Assembly: GCA_016191225.1 (NCBI GenBank)
Contig: JACPPC010000022.1
Span: 1 to 64,000 of the forward strand
Length of the DNA: 64,000 bases
Source: Gemmatimonadota bacterium
GTDB lineage: Bacteria > Gemmatimonadota > Gemmatimonadetes > Gemmatimonadales > Gemmatimonadaceae
Direction: 5' to 3'
Shown: piece by piece, positions 45,508-56,386 of the stretch
Layout: the number at the start of each line of letters is the position of its first letter
Position numbering within the stretch: the stretch's first letter is position 1
Notes under the pieces: generated by a model
What the model saw: the letters and a program-made list of their open reading frames with translations, nothing else
What the model was told of the DNA's origin: nothing
The model's database searches: none
Translations under genes and position numbers: made by a program

Positions 45508-47270
45508 TTGCGGCGCTTCGCCCCGGCGGTGCGCATCCGGTCGAGGTCGGCGAGAAGCGCGTCGGGGCGCATCGGCCGGCCGAGGAACTTCACCAGCACG
45601 TCGTGCGACGGCACCGACGTCCCGAACTGGTAGAGCGCGGTGCGCATGCGAGCGTACCAGGCGGTGTCGCCGGCAATCCAGTCCCCATGGCGGGCGCGAT
45701 ACGTCGCACGGACGTCGGCAATCAGGAAGGCGCCGAGGGCGTAGTTGAGCATGTACCCGGGGAGGTCGAACAATTGCGCGCGGGCGGCCCACCACGAGCG
45801 TTCGGGATGCGGCCTGATGTGCAGGTAGCGGCTGGTGATCGCCGTCCACGCGGCGTTCGGGTCCGCCGCCGGGGCGCGGTGCATGCGAATCTCGAACAGC
45901 GCCCAGGCCATGTCGAGCATGATGCCGCCATAGCGGCCACGGAGCCCCGACACGGTGTCGGTGTGCGCGCCGAGCCAGCGCTGCTGCCAGGCGGGTTCGT
46001 ACACGTCGAGGGCGACGATGTCGGCGAGCCCCTCGGTGAACGGGTCGCTGTCGGGCCAGTCGGCGTACTGCGGCCGGGCTCGGATGCCGGCGATGTGGAC
46101 GGCGTGGCCGACCTCGTGCGCGAACTCGTTGAGGTTGAACAGGCCACCCTCGCGAAAGGTGGCGACGATGGTGGGCTCGCCCGGCAGCCAGCCGTCGCGC
46201 GTCCACCGCGGCCGGTCGCCGAAGGTCGTGTACGACAGCGGCTTCTTGCCGGGGCGCGGGTCGGTGTCGAACCAGACGTTGAGCGCGGCGAGGTCGGCGC
46301 CGAGGGCGGCGTAGTAGCGCTCGACGATCGGCCGCATCTCCCGCTGCGCCACGCGACCGGCGAGGGTTCGGCTCGCGGCGCCATTGATGTAGTACCAGTC
46401 CCACGGCTCGATCAGCGAGTCTGGCGTGGCCCGGCGCCAGGCGTCGAGGGCCCGCACCAGCCATTGCTCGGCCTGCGCCGGGGTCAGGCCCAGCTCGCGG
46501 GTGCGGGCGTTCACGGGGAGGCTGTCGGACTTCCACTTTCGCGCCAGCGCGCCAATGAGGGTGCGCCAGGGGCTTCGCGCGTCGTTCGCGCCGTTCATGG
46601 ACCGCCACACCTGGTCGAGCGACAGCCAGAGGGCCTCGCCCTCCAGCGGGTCGCCCTCGCGCTCGAGCCGGCCGAGCACGGTGAGGCGGTCGAGCGTGTC
46701 GTTGCCGAAGCGGATCGTGCGCGCCGCGCGGCTGTAGCAGGCGAGGATGCGCGCGGTGAGCGAGTCGATGCCCTTGTCGCCGCCCGCGAGGGCGTCGGCG
46801 TCGTAGTCGCACCGCGGGTCGCGCGCCACGACCGCCGACGCGCGCGGCGGCAGCGGCTTGAGGTGCCGCGACGCCGCGGCGTACAGGTCGAGCAGCGCCT
46901 TGCGCTCGGCGGGGGCCAGCGCGCGCGGCGGGATGAGCGCGTGCACGGACTGCAGCGAGTCGAGGGCCTCGGCGTAGCGCGCCTCGAGGGTGTCGAGGGG
47001 AACGCCGTGCACGCTGGTGTCCGCCCCCATCGCCCGCGTGAGGTCGACCTGGTCGAGGAGGCGCCGGGCCGTCTCGAAGCGGTACTCGGCCAAGTGTATG
47101 CTCGACCGCGTCCAGGCGGGGGCGGAGTCACGCGGTGCCTGCGCGCGCAGGGCGCCCGGCGTGTGCGCCAGCAGGAGGGCGAGCGCCGCGCACACGAGCG
47201 CCGCACGCGGGGCGCGCGCGGCGACGGGTGCCGGCCTGGCGAGCCGGTCCCGCCGGCAAGTCGTCGTCAT
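45504..47270 (-). CDS. Secreted zinc metallopeptidase (gluzincin, HEVGH)
   Basis: The 588-residue exported protein has a signal peptide (start MTTTCRRDRL, cleavage near TPGALRAQ). A mostly helical body follows, with a zinc site of H385-E-x-x-H389 (FAHEVGHAVHIAG) and a third ligand E413 (FTEGLADIVAL). The 24-residue spacing is that of gluzincins related to the M3/M2 group. The exact family is not recognised. It starts one base after the CoA-transferase stop and overlaps gluQ, so it is co-expressed with the aminotransferase/CoA-transferase genes. Confidence 0.83.
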   Translation of the reverse strand: MTTTCRRDRLARPAPVAARAPRAALVCAALALLLAHTPGALRAQAPRDSAPAWTRSSIHLAEYRFETARRLLDQVDLTRAMGADTSVHGVPLDTLEARYAEALDSLQSVHALIPPRALAPAERKALLDLYAAASRHLKPLPPRASAVVARDPRCDYDADALAGGDKGIDSLTARILACYSRAARTIRFGNDTLDRLTVLGRLEREGDPLEGEALWLSLDQVWRSMNGANDARSPWRTLIGALARKWKSDSLPVNARTRELGLTPAQAEQWLVRALDAWRRATPDSLIEPWDWYYINGAASRTLAGRVAQREMRPIVERYYAALGADLAALNVWFDTDPRPGKKPLSYTTFGDRPRWTRDGWLPGEPTIVATFREGGLFNLNEFAHEVGHAVHIAGIRARPQYADWPDSDPFTEGLADIVALDVYEPAWQQRWLGAHTDTVSGLRGRYGGIMLDMAWALFEIRMHRAPAADPNAAWTAITSRYLHIRPHPERSWWAARAQLFDLPGYMLNYALGAFLIADVRATYRARHGDWIAGDTAWYARMRTALYQFGTSVPSHDVLVKFLGRPMRPDALLADLDRMRTAGAKRRK

Positions 47271-47271
47271 G

Positions 47272-48048
47272 TCATCGCTTGAGGAAGAGCCGCCCCGGAT
47301 CGAGGACGTCGCGCAGGAGGCGCACGTCCTCGGCGGAGGGAGGCGCGACCGGCTGGAGCGAGGCGCGCACCACGAGCGGCCAGCCCACGCGCTCGCGCAC
47401 TCCGTCGGCGGTGACGCCCGGGAAGAGCGCCGCGAGCTCGAGCTCCCCCGAGCCGGCGTTCGCCTCGAGCACGCCACCGTCGGTGATCACGCGCACGGGG
47501 CCGGCACCCGGGTGGCCGAGCTCCCGGCGCGTGCGACCGCGCGATCGAAGCCCCGGCGTGGTGATGAAGTCGACCTCGGCGGGGAAGGCGCGCGGCGACA
47601 GGGCGCCGACCACCAGCGTACGGCGGGCGTGGATGGCGATCTCGGTGGCGCCGCCGCTGCCGGGGAGTCGCACCCGGGGCCGCGCGTAGTCGCCGATGGC
47701 GGTGGTGTTGATGTTGCCATGGCGGTCGACCTGCGCCCCGCCGAGGAAGCCGACCTCGATCCGCCCGCCCTGCAGCAGGCACTGGAAGGTGTCGGCCATC
47801 GACGCGACCATGAGGGCGCCGGTGACCAGTGCCGGATCGCCGATCGACACCGGCAGCCGCTCGGGCACCGCGCCCACCGCCCCCGACTCGTAGATCAGCA
47901 CGAGGTTGGGCGCGTGCGTGGCGCGGGCGAGGTTGCAGGCGAGGTTGGGGAGCCCGATGCCGACGAACACCACCTCGCCGTCGCGCAGCTCGCGCGCGGC
48001 GACGACGGTCATCAGTTCCTGCGGCGTGTACGGCGCGGCGGCAACCAT
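47272..48048 (-). CDS. catJ: CoA-transferase beta subunit, CatJ-like (3-oxoadipate CoA-transferase type)
   Basis: The 258-residue subunit matches the beta subunit of glutaconate/3-oxoadipate CoA-transferases. It has catalytic Glu in LIYESGAVGA (E54), GGRIEVGFLGGAQVDRHGNINTT, and VRLPGSGGATEIA. It works with the alpha subunit encoded two bases upstream to move CoA from succinyl-CoA to a dicarboxylic keto-acid or similar. The resemblance to Pseudomonas CatJ is strong by eye. There are no ring-cleavage genes here, so the substrate may differ; the neighbouring aminotransferases suggest an amino-acid-derived acid. Confidence 0.85.
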   Translation of the reverse strand: MVAAAPYTPQELMTVVAARELRDGEVVFVGIGLPNLACNLARATHAPNLVLIYESGAVGAVPERLPVSIGDPALVTGALMVASMADTFQCLLQGGRIEVGFLGGAQVDRHGNINTTAIGDYARPRVRLPGSGGATEIAIHARRTLVVGALSPRAFPAEVDFITTPGLRSRGRTRRELGHPGAGPVRVITDGGVLEANAGSGELELAALFPGVTADGVRERVGWPLVVRASLQPVAPPSAEDVRLLRDVLDPGRLFLKR

Positions 48049-48050
48049 GG

Positions 48051-48958
48051 TCAGAAGCCGTAGTTCACGCCGGCGGCCATGCGCACGTCGGCGGCGAGCC
48101 GCTCGCGCAGCCCGGGCTGTTTCGCGAGGTACGCCGCGCGATCCGGCAGGCCGAACACCCACTCGTCGAGCCAGCCGCGCAGGCGCCGCTCGTCGCGCCC
48201 GATCGCCTCCCACGCCACGTAGAAGTCGTTGTCGCGGTCGTAGAAGCCCTGCGCGTAGCTGGGATGCGCCCCCCAGGGCTCCCGCACCACGGCGTGCACC
48301 ACCAGTCCGGGGATCAGCGTGCGATTGGGGTCGGCGCGAATCACCTCCTCCGTCACCAGTTCCTCGCAGACGACAATCACGCGCCGCGCCGCGAAGGCCG
48401 CCTCCTTCTGGGTGCCGAGGAGCCCCCACACCTGCGCGTTGCCGCTGGCGTCGGCGCGCTGCACGTGCACGATCGCGACGTCGGGGTTGAGGGCCGGCAC
48501 CGCGGCCAGCTGCTCGCCGGTGAACGGGCAGGTCACGGTGCGGATTTGCGGATTGACCGCCGGCAGGTCGGTGCCGGCGTAGTCGCGCAGCGGCCAGAAG
48601 GGGAGGTTGGCGGCGCCAGCCGCGAGGCGCGCCACCATGCCGAAGTGCGAGTACTCCTCGATCTCGAGCGGCGGGTCGCTCACCTCGACGGCGCGGCGAA
48701 AGGCGAAGAGCGAGCCCGCGCCGGGGTTGCCGGCCCAGCTGAAGACGAGCTTTCGCGCGCACCCGGCGGCGATCATCTGGTCGTACACGAGATCCGGTGT
48801 GAGGCGGCAGAGGGTGAGGTCGCGCCGCCCCTGCCGGATGATCTCGTGCCCGGCCGCGAAGCAGATCAGGTGGGTGAACCCGTCGATGACCACCGAGTCG
48901 CCGTCGCGCACGTGCGCGGCGATCGCCTCCCGCATCGACACCACCTTGCCCGATGCGG

Positions 48959-48962
<4 letters not shown>
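48051..48962 (-). CDS. catI: CoA-transferase alpha subunit, CatI-like (3-oxoadipate CoA-transferase type)
   Basis: The 303-residue subunit shows the CatI/GctA signature blocks GFTHLICFAAGHEIIRQG, LTLCRLTPDLVYDQMIAAG, ARKLVFSWAGNPGAGSL and VTCPFTGEQLAAVPALNPD. It carries the CoA-binding part of the heterodimer. The GTG start overlaps the aminotransferase stop (GTGA), so the two are translationally coupled. The function as a short-chain dicarboxyl CoA-transferase is secure at family level; the exact substrate is inferred. Confidence 0.86.
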
Positions 48963-50308
<1,346 letters not shown>

Positions 50309-50329
50309 GGGAGGGGCGGTGGTGTCGCG

Positions 50330-51667
50330 TCAGGTCGTGAGGGCGTCGAGGGCGGTGCGAAGCCGCGAGCCGATCTCGGCGCACTCCGCCTCGGTGATCG
50401 TGAACGGTGGCGCGAGCATGAGGATGTCGCCGTCGCCGCCGGGAAGGTGCCCGGTGTTGGGCCAGACCACGAGCCCGGCGTCGAGCGCGGCCTGCGTGGC
50501 GTGCTCGGCGAGCTTCGCGGCGCGCGGCACCGGCGCGCGGGTGTCGCGGCCGGCCACGAGCTCGACGCCGGCCAGCAGCCCGATGCCGCGCACGTCGCCC
50601 ACGAGCGGGTGGCCCCGTACCGGCGCGAGGGCGTCGAACAGGCAGGCCGACATGCTCGCGACACGCTCGACGAGTTCGTGCCTCGCCAGGTGGGTGAGCG
50701 CGGCGAGCCCGGCGGCGCACGCCACGGCATGGTGCGAGTAGGTCTGGGCATGCACGAGCCCGCCCGACCCGGCGGCGAGCACGTCGGCAAGGCGCCGGGG
50801 GGCGACGACAGCCGACAGCGGCGCATACCCGCCGGCGATCCCCTTGCCGTACACGATGAGGTCGGGGACGACGCCCGAGTGGTCCACCGCCGACCAGCGG
50901 CCGGTGCGGCCGGCGCCGCAGAGCACTTCGTCGGCGACGAGGAGGACCTGGTGGCGGTCGCAGATCTCGCGCACCCGCCGCAGGTACCCCGGCGCCGGCA
51001 CGCTGGCGCCGGTGGACGAGCCGCCCACCGGCTCGAGGATGAAGGCCGCCACGGTCTCCGGCCCCTCGAGCTCGATCGCCTGCTCGAGGGCCGCACCGCT
51101 GCAGGCGTCGCACAACGGCGCGCGGCCGCCGCAGTCGCAGCGGTAGGCGTACGGCGCGGGCACGCGCGGTACCTCCACCAGCCAGTCGCGATAGAGGGCG
51201 CGATAGTGCTCGCGGGCCGACGCCGAGAGGGCGAGAAGGGTGTTGCCGTGATAGCCGGGGGTGAGGGCCAGCACCTTGTGCTTGCCCGCGTACCCCGACT
51301 CGACCCAGTACTGTCGCGCCAGCTTGAGCGCGGCCTCGATGGCCTCGGAGCCGGAGCCCAGGGGATAGACGTAGTCGAGGTCGCCCGGGGCGAGGGCCGC
51401 CAGCGCCTCGGCAAAGCGCTCCACCGGCTCGTGCGTGAAGCGCAGCCCGCTCACGTAGGCGAGGGTGCGGGCCTGCGCCGACAGCGCGTCGGCGACCTCG
51501 CGCACGCCGTGGCCAAGGTTGGCGACGAAGGCACCGCCGGCGGCGTCGAGGTAGCGGCGGCCGTCCTCGTCCACGAGCCACGCCCCCTCCCCGCGCGTGA
51601 CGAGGGGAAGGGCACGGCTCAGCGTGCGGTAGAAGACGTGGCCGTTCGGGTAGCGGTGCGAGGGCAT
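50330..51667 (-). CDS. Class-III aminotransferase, second copy (omega-amino acid type)
   Basis: The protein of about 445 residues is only distantly similar to the downstream aminotransferase. It has YLDAAGGAFVANLGHG, PLGSGSEAIEAALKLARQYW, LEPVGGSSTGA, VADEVLCGAGRTG and the PLP Lys in VYGKGIAGGYAPLSA. A Cys cluster (YRCDCGGRAPLCDAC) sits in the middle. A Met eight codons upstream is also possible; neither start has a clear Shine-Dalgarno. It is the first gene of the operon that runs to gluQ, divergent from the M20 peptidase gene. Confidence 0.88.
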   Translation of the reverse strand: MPSHRYPNGHVFYRTLSRALPLVTRGEGAWLVDEDGRRYLDAAGGAFVANLGHGVREVADALSAQARTLAYVSGLRFTHEPVERFAEALAALAPGDLDYVYPLGSGSEAIEAALKLARQYWVESGYAGKHKVLALTPGYHGNTLLALSASAREHYRALYRDWLVEVPRVPAPYAYRCDCGGRAPLCDACSGAALEQAIELEGPETVAAFILEPVGGSSTGASVPAPGYLRRVREICDRHQVLLVADEVLCGAGRTGRWSAVDHSGVVPDLIVYGKGIAGGYAPLSAVVAPRRLADVLAAGSGGLVHAQTYSHHAVACAAGLAALTHLARHELVERVASMSACLFDALAPVRGHPLVGDVRGIGLLAGVELVAGRDTRAPVPRAAKLAEHATQAALDAGLVVWPNTGHLPGGDGDILMLAPPFTITEAECAEIGSRLRTALDALTT

Positions 51668-51814
51668 GGCGGGAGCCGGCGGGCGGCCCATGGAGGCGCC
51701 ACGCGGCGGTGAGGGGAGCCGACGGGGCCCCTAAAGGTGTGCCGCTGCGCGGGAGCGGTGCCAGAGGCATATTGCCGCGACTTCACCGGTTCGCCGTCGC
51801 CCTCGCCCACAACC

Positions 51815-53242
51815 GTGTCCTCCATTCCCCTCCGCCGCGCCCTGCCTGCCCTCGCCCTGGCCGCCGCGGCCCTGGCGCCTGTCCCCGCCGCCACGCAGGC
51901 CGCACCGCTGACGCCGGCGCAGCGCGGGGCGCGCGACATCCTCGCCGAGCTGATCAACATCAACAGTTCGTCGGGCACGCTGGGTGTGGGTCGCGCGGCG
52001 CGAGCGATGGCGGCGCGGCTGCTCGCGGCCGGCTATCCCGCCGCCGACGTCGCCGTGATCGGCCCCACCCCCGAGGTGATGGGGCTGGTGGTGCGCCTCC
52101 ACGGCCGCGGCCGCGATCGCAAGCCGATCCTGCTCATGGCGCACCTCGACGTCGTCACGGCGCTCCGCGCCGACTGGAGCTTCGACCCGTTCGCCTTTCG
52201 CGAGGCTGACGGCTGGTACTACGGCCGCGGCTCCGACGACAACAAGAGCGGCGTGGCGACGATCATGGCGAACCTCGTGCGGTGGAAGCGCGAGCAGTGG
52301 GTCCCCGACCGCGACATCGTGGCCGCGTTCAGCGGCGACGAGGAGACCGACGGGAGCTGGATCCGGTGGATGCTCAAGAACCACCGCCCGATGATCGACG
52401 CCGAGTTCGCGCTCAACTCGGACGGCGGCGGCGGCGGACTCAACGGCGGCAAGCCGGTGACGCAGGCGGTGCAGGCGAGCGAGAAGGTGTTCGCGAACTT
52501 CCGGCTCGAGGTCACCAACCCCGGCGGGCACAGTTCGGTGCCCCGCGGCGACAACGCGATCACCGAGCTCGCCGACGCCCTGTCGCGGGTGGGGCGCCAC
52601 ACCTTCCCGCTGCGGCTGAACGAGGTGTCGCGGGCCTTCTTTCGCGCCAACGCCGAGACGCAGCCGGCGCTCGCCGCCGACATGCGCGCCGTGGCGCAGC
52701 CGGTGCCCGACAGCGCCGCGGCGGCGCGGCTCTCGGCGGTGAACCCGTACTTCAACTCGGTGATGCGCACCACCTGCGTGGCGACGCGCCTCGCCGGCGG
52801 GCACGCCGACAATGCGCTGCCGCAGCTGGCGACGGCGCTGGTGAACTGCCGCATGGCCCCCGACGACCCGCCCGATTCGGTGCAAGCCACCCTGCAGCGC
52901 CTCGCTGGCGACAAGGTGAGGGTCAAGCTGGCGTGGGACGTGGTGACGAGCCCCGTGTCACCGCTGCGACCGGATGTGCTGGGCGTGGTGGAGCGGCTGA
53001 CGAGGGAGCAGTTCCCGGGGGCGGTGGTGACGCCGGAGATGTCGACCGGCGCGACCGACGGGCTGTTCACCCGCAACGCGGGGATCCCGACCTACGGCGT
53101 GTCGTCGGTGTTCGGCGAGATCAACGAGCAGTCGCGGGCGCACGGGCGCGACGAGCGCGTGGGGGTGAAGGCGTTCCACGACGCGGTGCGGTTCTGGTAC
53201 GACATGGTGAAGCAGCTGGCGGGACCGGGCGTCACGCCGTGA
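51815..53242 (+). CDS. Secreted M20-family metallopeptidase
   Basis: The 475-residue protein starts at a GTG and has a signal peptide (RRALPALALAAAALAPVPAATQA). The dizinc site of M20 peptidases is visible as LLMAHLDVV, YYGRGSDDNKSG and SGDEETDGSW. The dimerisation domain lies near GGHSSVPRGDNAI and a final His region at NEQSRAHGRDER. It resembles PepV/carboxypeptidase-S-type exopeptidases. Its end overlaps the convergent molybdoenzyme gene by 11 bases. Confidence 0.9.
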   Translation: MSSIPLRRALPALALAAAALAPVPAATQAAPLTPAQRGARDILAELININSSSGTLGVGRAARAMAARLLAAGYPAADVAVIGPTPEVMGLVVRLHGRGRDRKPILLMAHLDVVTALRADWSFDPFAFREADGWYYGRGSDDNKSGVATIMANLVRWKREQWVPDRDIVAAFSGDEETDGSWIRWMLKNHRPMIDAEFALNSDGGGGGLNGGKPVTQAVQASEKVFANFRLEVTNPGGHSSVPRGDNAITELADALSRVGRHTFPLRLNEVSRAFFRANAETQPALAADMRAVAQPVPDSAAAARLSAVNPYFNSVMRTTCVATRLAGGHADNALPQLATALVNCRMAPDDPPDSVQATLQRLAGDKVRVKLAWDVVTSPVSPLRPDVLGVVERLTREQFPGAVVTPEMSTGATDGLFTRNAGIPTYGVSSVFGEINEQSRAHGRDERVGVKAFHDAVRFWYDMVKQLAGPGVTP

Positions 53243-55460
53243 CGGCGCTGACCCGCACTTCCGTCCCGCTGAACCCCGCCGTCCCGCACAGCGCATCCAC
53301 CCGCTGCTCGTCCGTGAGGTCGTTGATGCTCACGCCGGCGTGGGCCCGCGCCACGCTCTGCCCCGTCCCCGGGCGGTGATGCCCCCAGCCGTGCGGCAGG
53401 CAGACCACGCCCGGCATCATCGTCTCGCTGACCTCGACCTCGCACTCCACCTCGCCCACCCGTGAGCTGACCCGGGCCCGCGCGCCATCGGCCAGCCCGC
53501 GCGCACTCGCGTCCGACGGGTGCATGTACAGCGTGCACATCCGCCTGCCGCGCACGAGTCGCTCGCTGTTGTGCATCCACGAGTTGTTGGAGCGCAGCTC
53601 GCGCCGACCGATCAGCGACAAAGTGCCCGACATGGTGCCGTTGCGCGGTGCGGCGAACGCCGCCAGTCGCGCCTCGAGCCGCGGCAGGTCGGCCACCACC
53701 GCCTCGGGCACCAGCGCGATCCGCCCGTTCGCCGTCTTGAGGCGCGCCGGGAGCATCGGCACCAGGGCGCCGAGGTCGACGCCCGACTTCGCGCGCTCGA
53801 GCTTGACGAGGGTGAGGCCGTCGCCGTTGCCGGAGGCCTTCGCGCCGTACGGGCCCGCCTTGAGGGCGCGATCGACGAGCCCCCGCGGCGACAGCCGCCG
53901 CATGATCCGCGTCCGCCAGCGCGCCTTGAACCCCGCCCACCCGCCGCCGGCCTGCATCCGCTCGGTGAGCGCGCTCAGGATCCGCCAGTCGGGCATCGCG
54001 CCCTTCGCCGGGGCGAACAGCGGCGGCGAGTAGCGCGCCGTGTTGCGCACCGCGAGCGCATGGAAGGTGATGTCGTAGTGGTCGCGCTCGAGCTGCGACA
54101 CCGGCGGCAGGATCAGGTGGGCGTGCCGGGTCGTCTCGTTCAGGTAGAAGTCGATCGACACCATGAAGTCGAGCTTCGCCAGCGCCCGCTCGAGCCGCGC
54201 GCCGTTGGGCGTCGACAGCACGGGATTGCCGGCGTGCGTGACGAGCGCGCGCACCTGGCCGGGCCCGGGCGTCTCGATCTCGTCGGCGAGCGTCGCCACC
54301 GGCAGCTCGCCCATGAACTCGGGAAGCCCGCGCACGCGGCTCTTCCAGCGGCCGATCTTCGCCGACGAGTACATCCCCCTGCCGGCCACGGGATCGATCG
54401 CCGGCTTCGTGAACATCACACCGCCCGGCTCGTCCACCCGCCCGGTCACGAGGTTGAGCGCGGTGATCAGCCAGCAGGCGAGCCCGCCGAACTCCTGCAT
54501 GCTCACCCCCACGCGTCCGTAACACGCCGCGGTCTCGGCCCGCGCGAAGTCGCGCGCGATCGCGCGAATGGTCCCGGGGGCGATCCCCGTCGCCGGCGAC
54601 ACGCGTTCCGGCGTCCACGGCGCCACGAGGGCCCGCAGCTGCTCGCCGCCGTCGGCCAGGGCTCCCGCCCGCGAGTCGCGCGCGAGGCTCTCCGCGAACA
54701 CCACGTTGAGCAGCGCCAGCAGCAGGAAGGCGTCGGCGCCGGGCGCGATGAAGTGGTGCGTGTCGGCGTGCTGCGCCGTCTCGGTGCGGCGCGGATCGAC
54801 CACCACCACCTTGCCGCCGCGCTGCTGGATCGCCTTGAGCCGCTTCACGACGTCGGGGGCGGTCATCAGGCTGCCGTTCGACGCGTGCGGGTTGGCGCCG
54901 AACATCAGGAGGTGCCGCGTGCGGTCGATGTCGGGAATCGGGATCAGCAGCGGGTGGCCGAACATCGTCGCCGCCGCCACGTGGTGCGGCAGCTGGTCCA
55001 CGCTCGTGGCGCTGTACCGGTTCTTCGTGCGCAGCGACCGCACGAAGTCGGGATAGTAGAGCATGGCACCGAGCGAATGCACGGTTGGGTTGCCGGCAAA
55101 GGTCGCCACGGCATCGCTGCCGCCGGCCCGCTGCGCCGCCCGCAGGCCGCTGGCGGCGAGGTCGAGGGCCTCGTCCCACCCGATCTCCATCCACGTGGCG
55201 CCCTGCCGCTTCATCGGCCGCCGGATCCGGTCGGGATCGGTGTGCAGGTCGGTGAGCGCGACCGCCTTGGGGCAGATGTGCCCGCGGCTGAACGGGTCAT
55301 CGGGATCGCCGCGTATCGACGTCACCCGCGGCCCGTCGGCCTCGATCACGAGCCCGCACATCGCCTCGCAGAGCGGGCAGGCGTGGTGGTGCCTGGTGCC
55401 GGCCGGGGCCGGCGCCGCGGGGGCACGGGGCTCGGTGGCTGGGGTCACGGTCGCGGTCAT
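53232..55460 (-). CDS. Molybdopterin oxidoreductase (bis-MGD, formate-dehydrogenase-like family)
   Basis: The 742-residue protein has an N-terminal [4Fe-4S] site (C28, C31, C35, C63: HACPLCEAMCGL and HICPKA). The molybdopterin domains follow (YSATSVDQLPHH, LLMFGANPHASNGSL, VVVVDPRRTETAQHAD) and a C-terminal dinucleotide-binding barrel (MHPSDASARGLADGARARV, CLPHGWGHH). No Tat signal is visible, so it is probably cytoplasmic. The molybdenum ligand cannot be assigned with confidence, so the reaction is unknown. The gene starts one base after the YpfJ-type gene. Confidence 0.88.
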   Translation of the reverse strand: MTATVTPATEPRAPAAPAPAGTRHHHACPLCEAMCGLVIEADGPRVTSIRGDPDDPFSRGHICPKAVALTDLHTDPDRIRRPMKRQGATWMEIGWDEALDLAASGLRAAQRAGGSDAVATFAGNPTVHSLGAMLYYPDFVRSLRTKNRYSATSVDQLPHHVAAATMFGHPLLIPIPDIDRTRHLLMFGANPHASNGSLMTAPDVVKRLKAIQQRGGKVVVVDPRRTETAQHADTHHFIAPGADAFLLLALLNVVFAESLARDSRAGALADGGEQLRALVAPWTPERVSPATGIAPGTIRAIARDFARAETAACYGRVGVSMQEFGGLACWLITALNLVTGRVDEPGGVMFTKPAIDPVAGRGMYSSAKIGRWKSRVRGLPEFMGELPVATLADEIETPGPGQVRALVTHAGNPVLSTPNGARLERALAKLDFMVSIDFYLNETTRHAHLILPPVSQLERDHYDITFHALAVRNTARYSPPLFAPAKGAMPDWRILSALTERMQAGGGWAGFKARWRTRIMRRLSPRGLVDRALKAGPYGAKASGNGDGLTLVKLERAKSGVDLGALVPMLPARLKTANGRIALVPEAVVADLPRLEARLAAFAAPRNGTMSGTLSLIGRRELRSNNSWMHNSERLVRGRRMCTLYMHPSDASARGLADGARARVSSRVGEVECEVEVSETMMPGVVCLPHGWGHHRPGTGQSVARAHAGVSINDLTDEQRVDALCGTAGFSGTEVRVSAVTA

Positions 55461-55461
55461 C

Positions 55462-56358
<897 letters not shown>

Positions 56359-56386
56359 CGTGTTCCGGTGAGCGTGTGGATGTGCC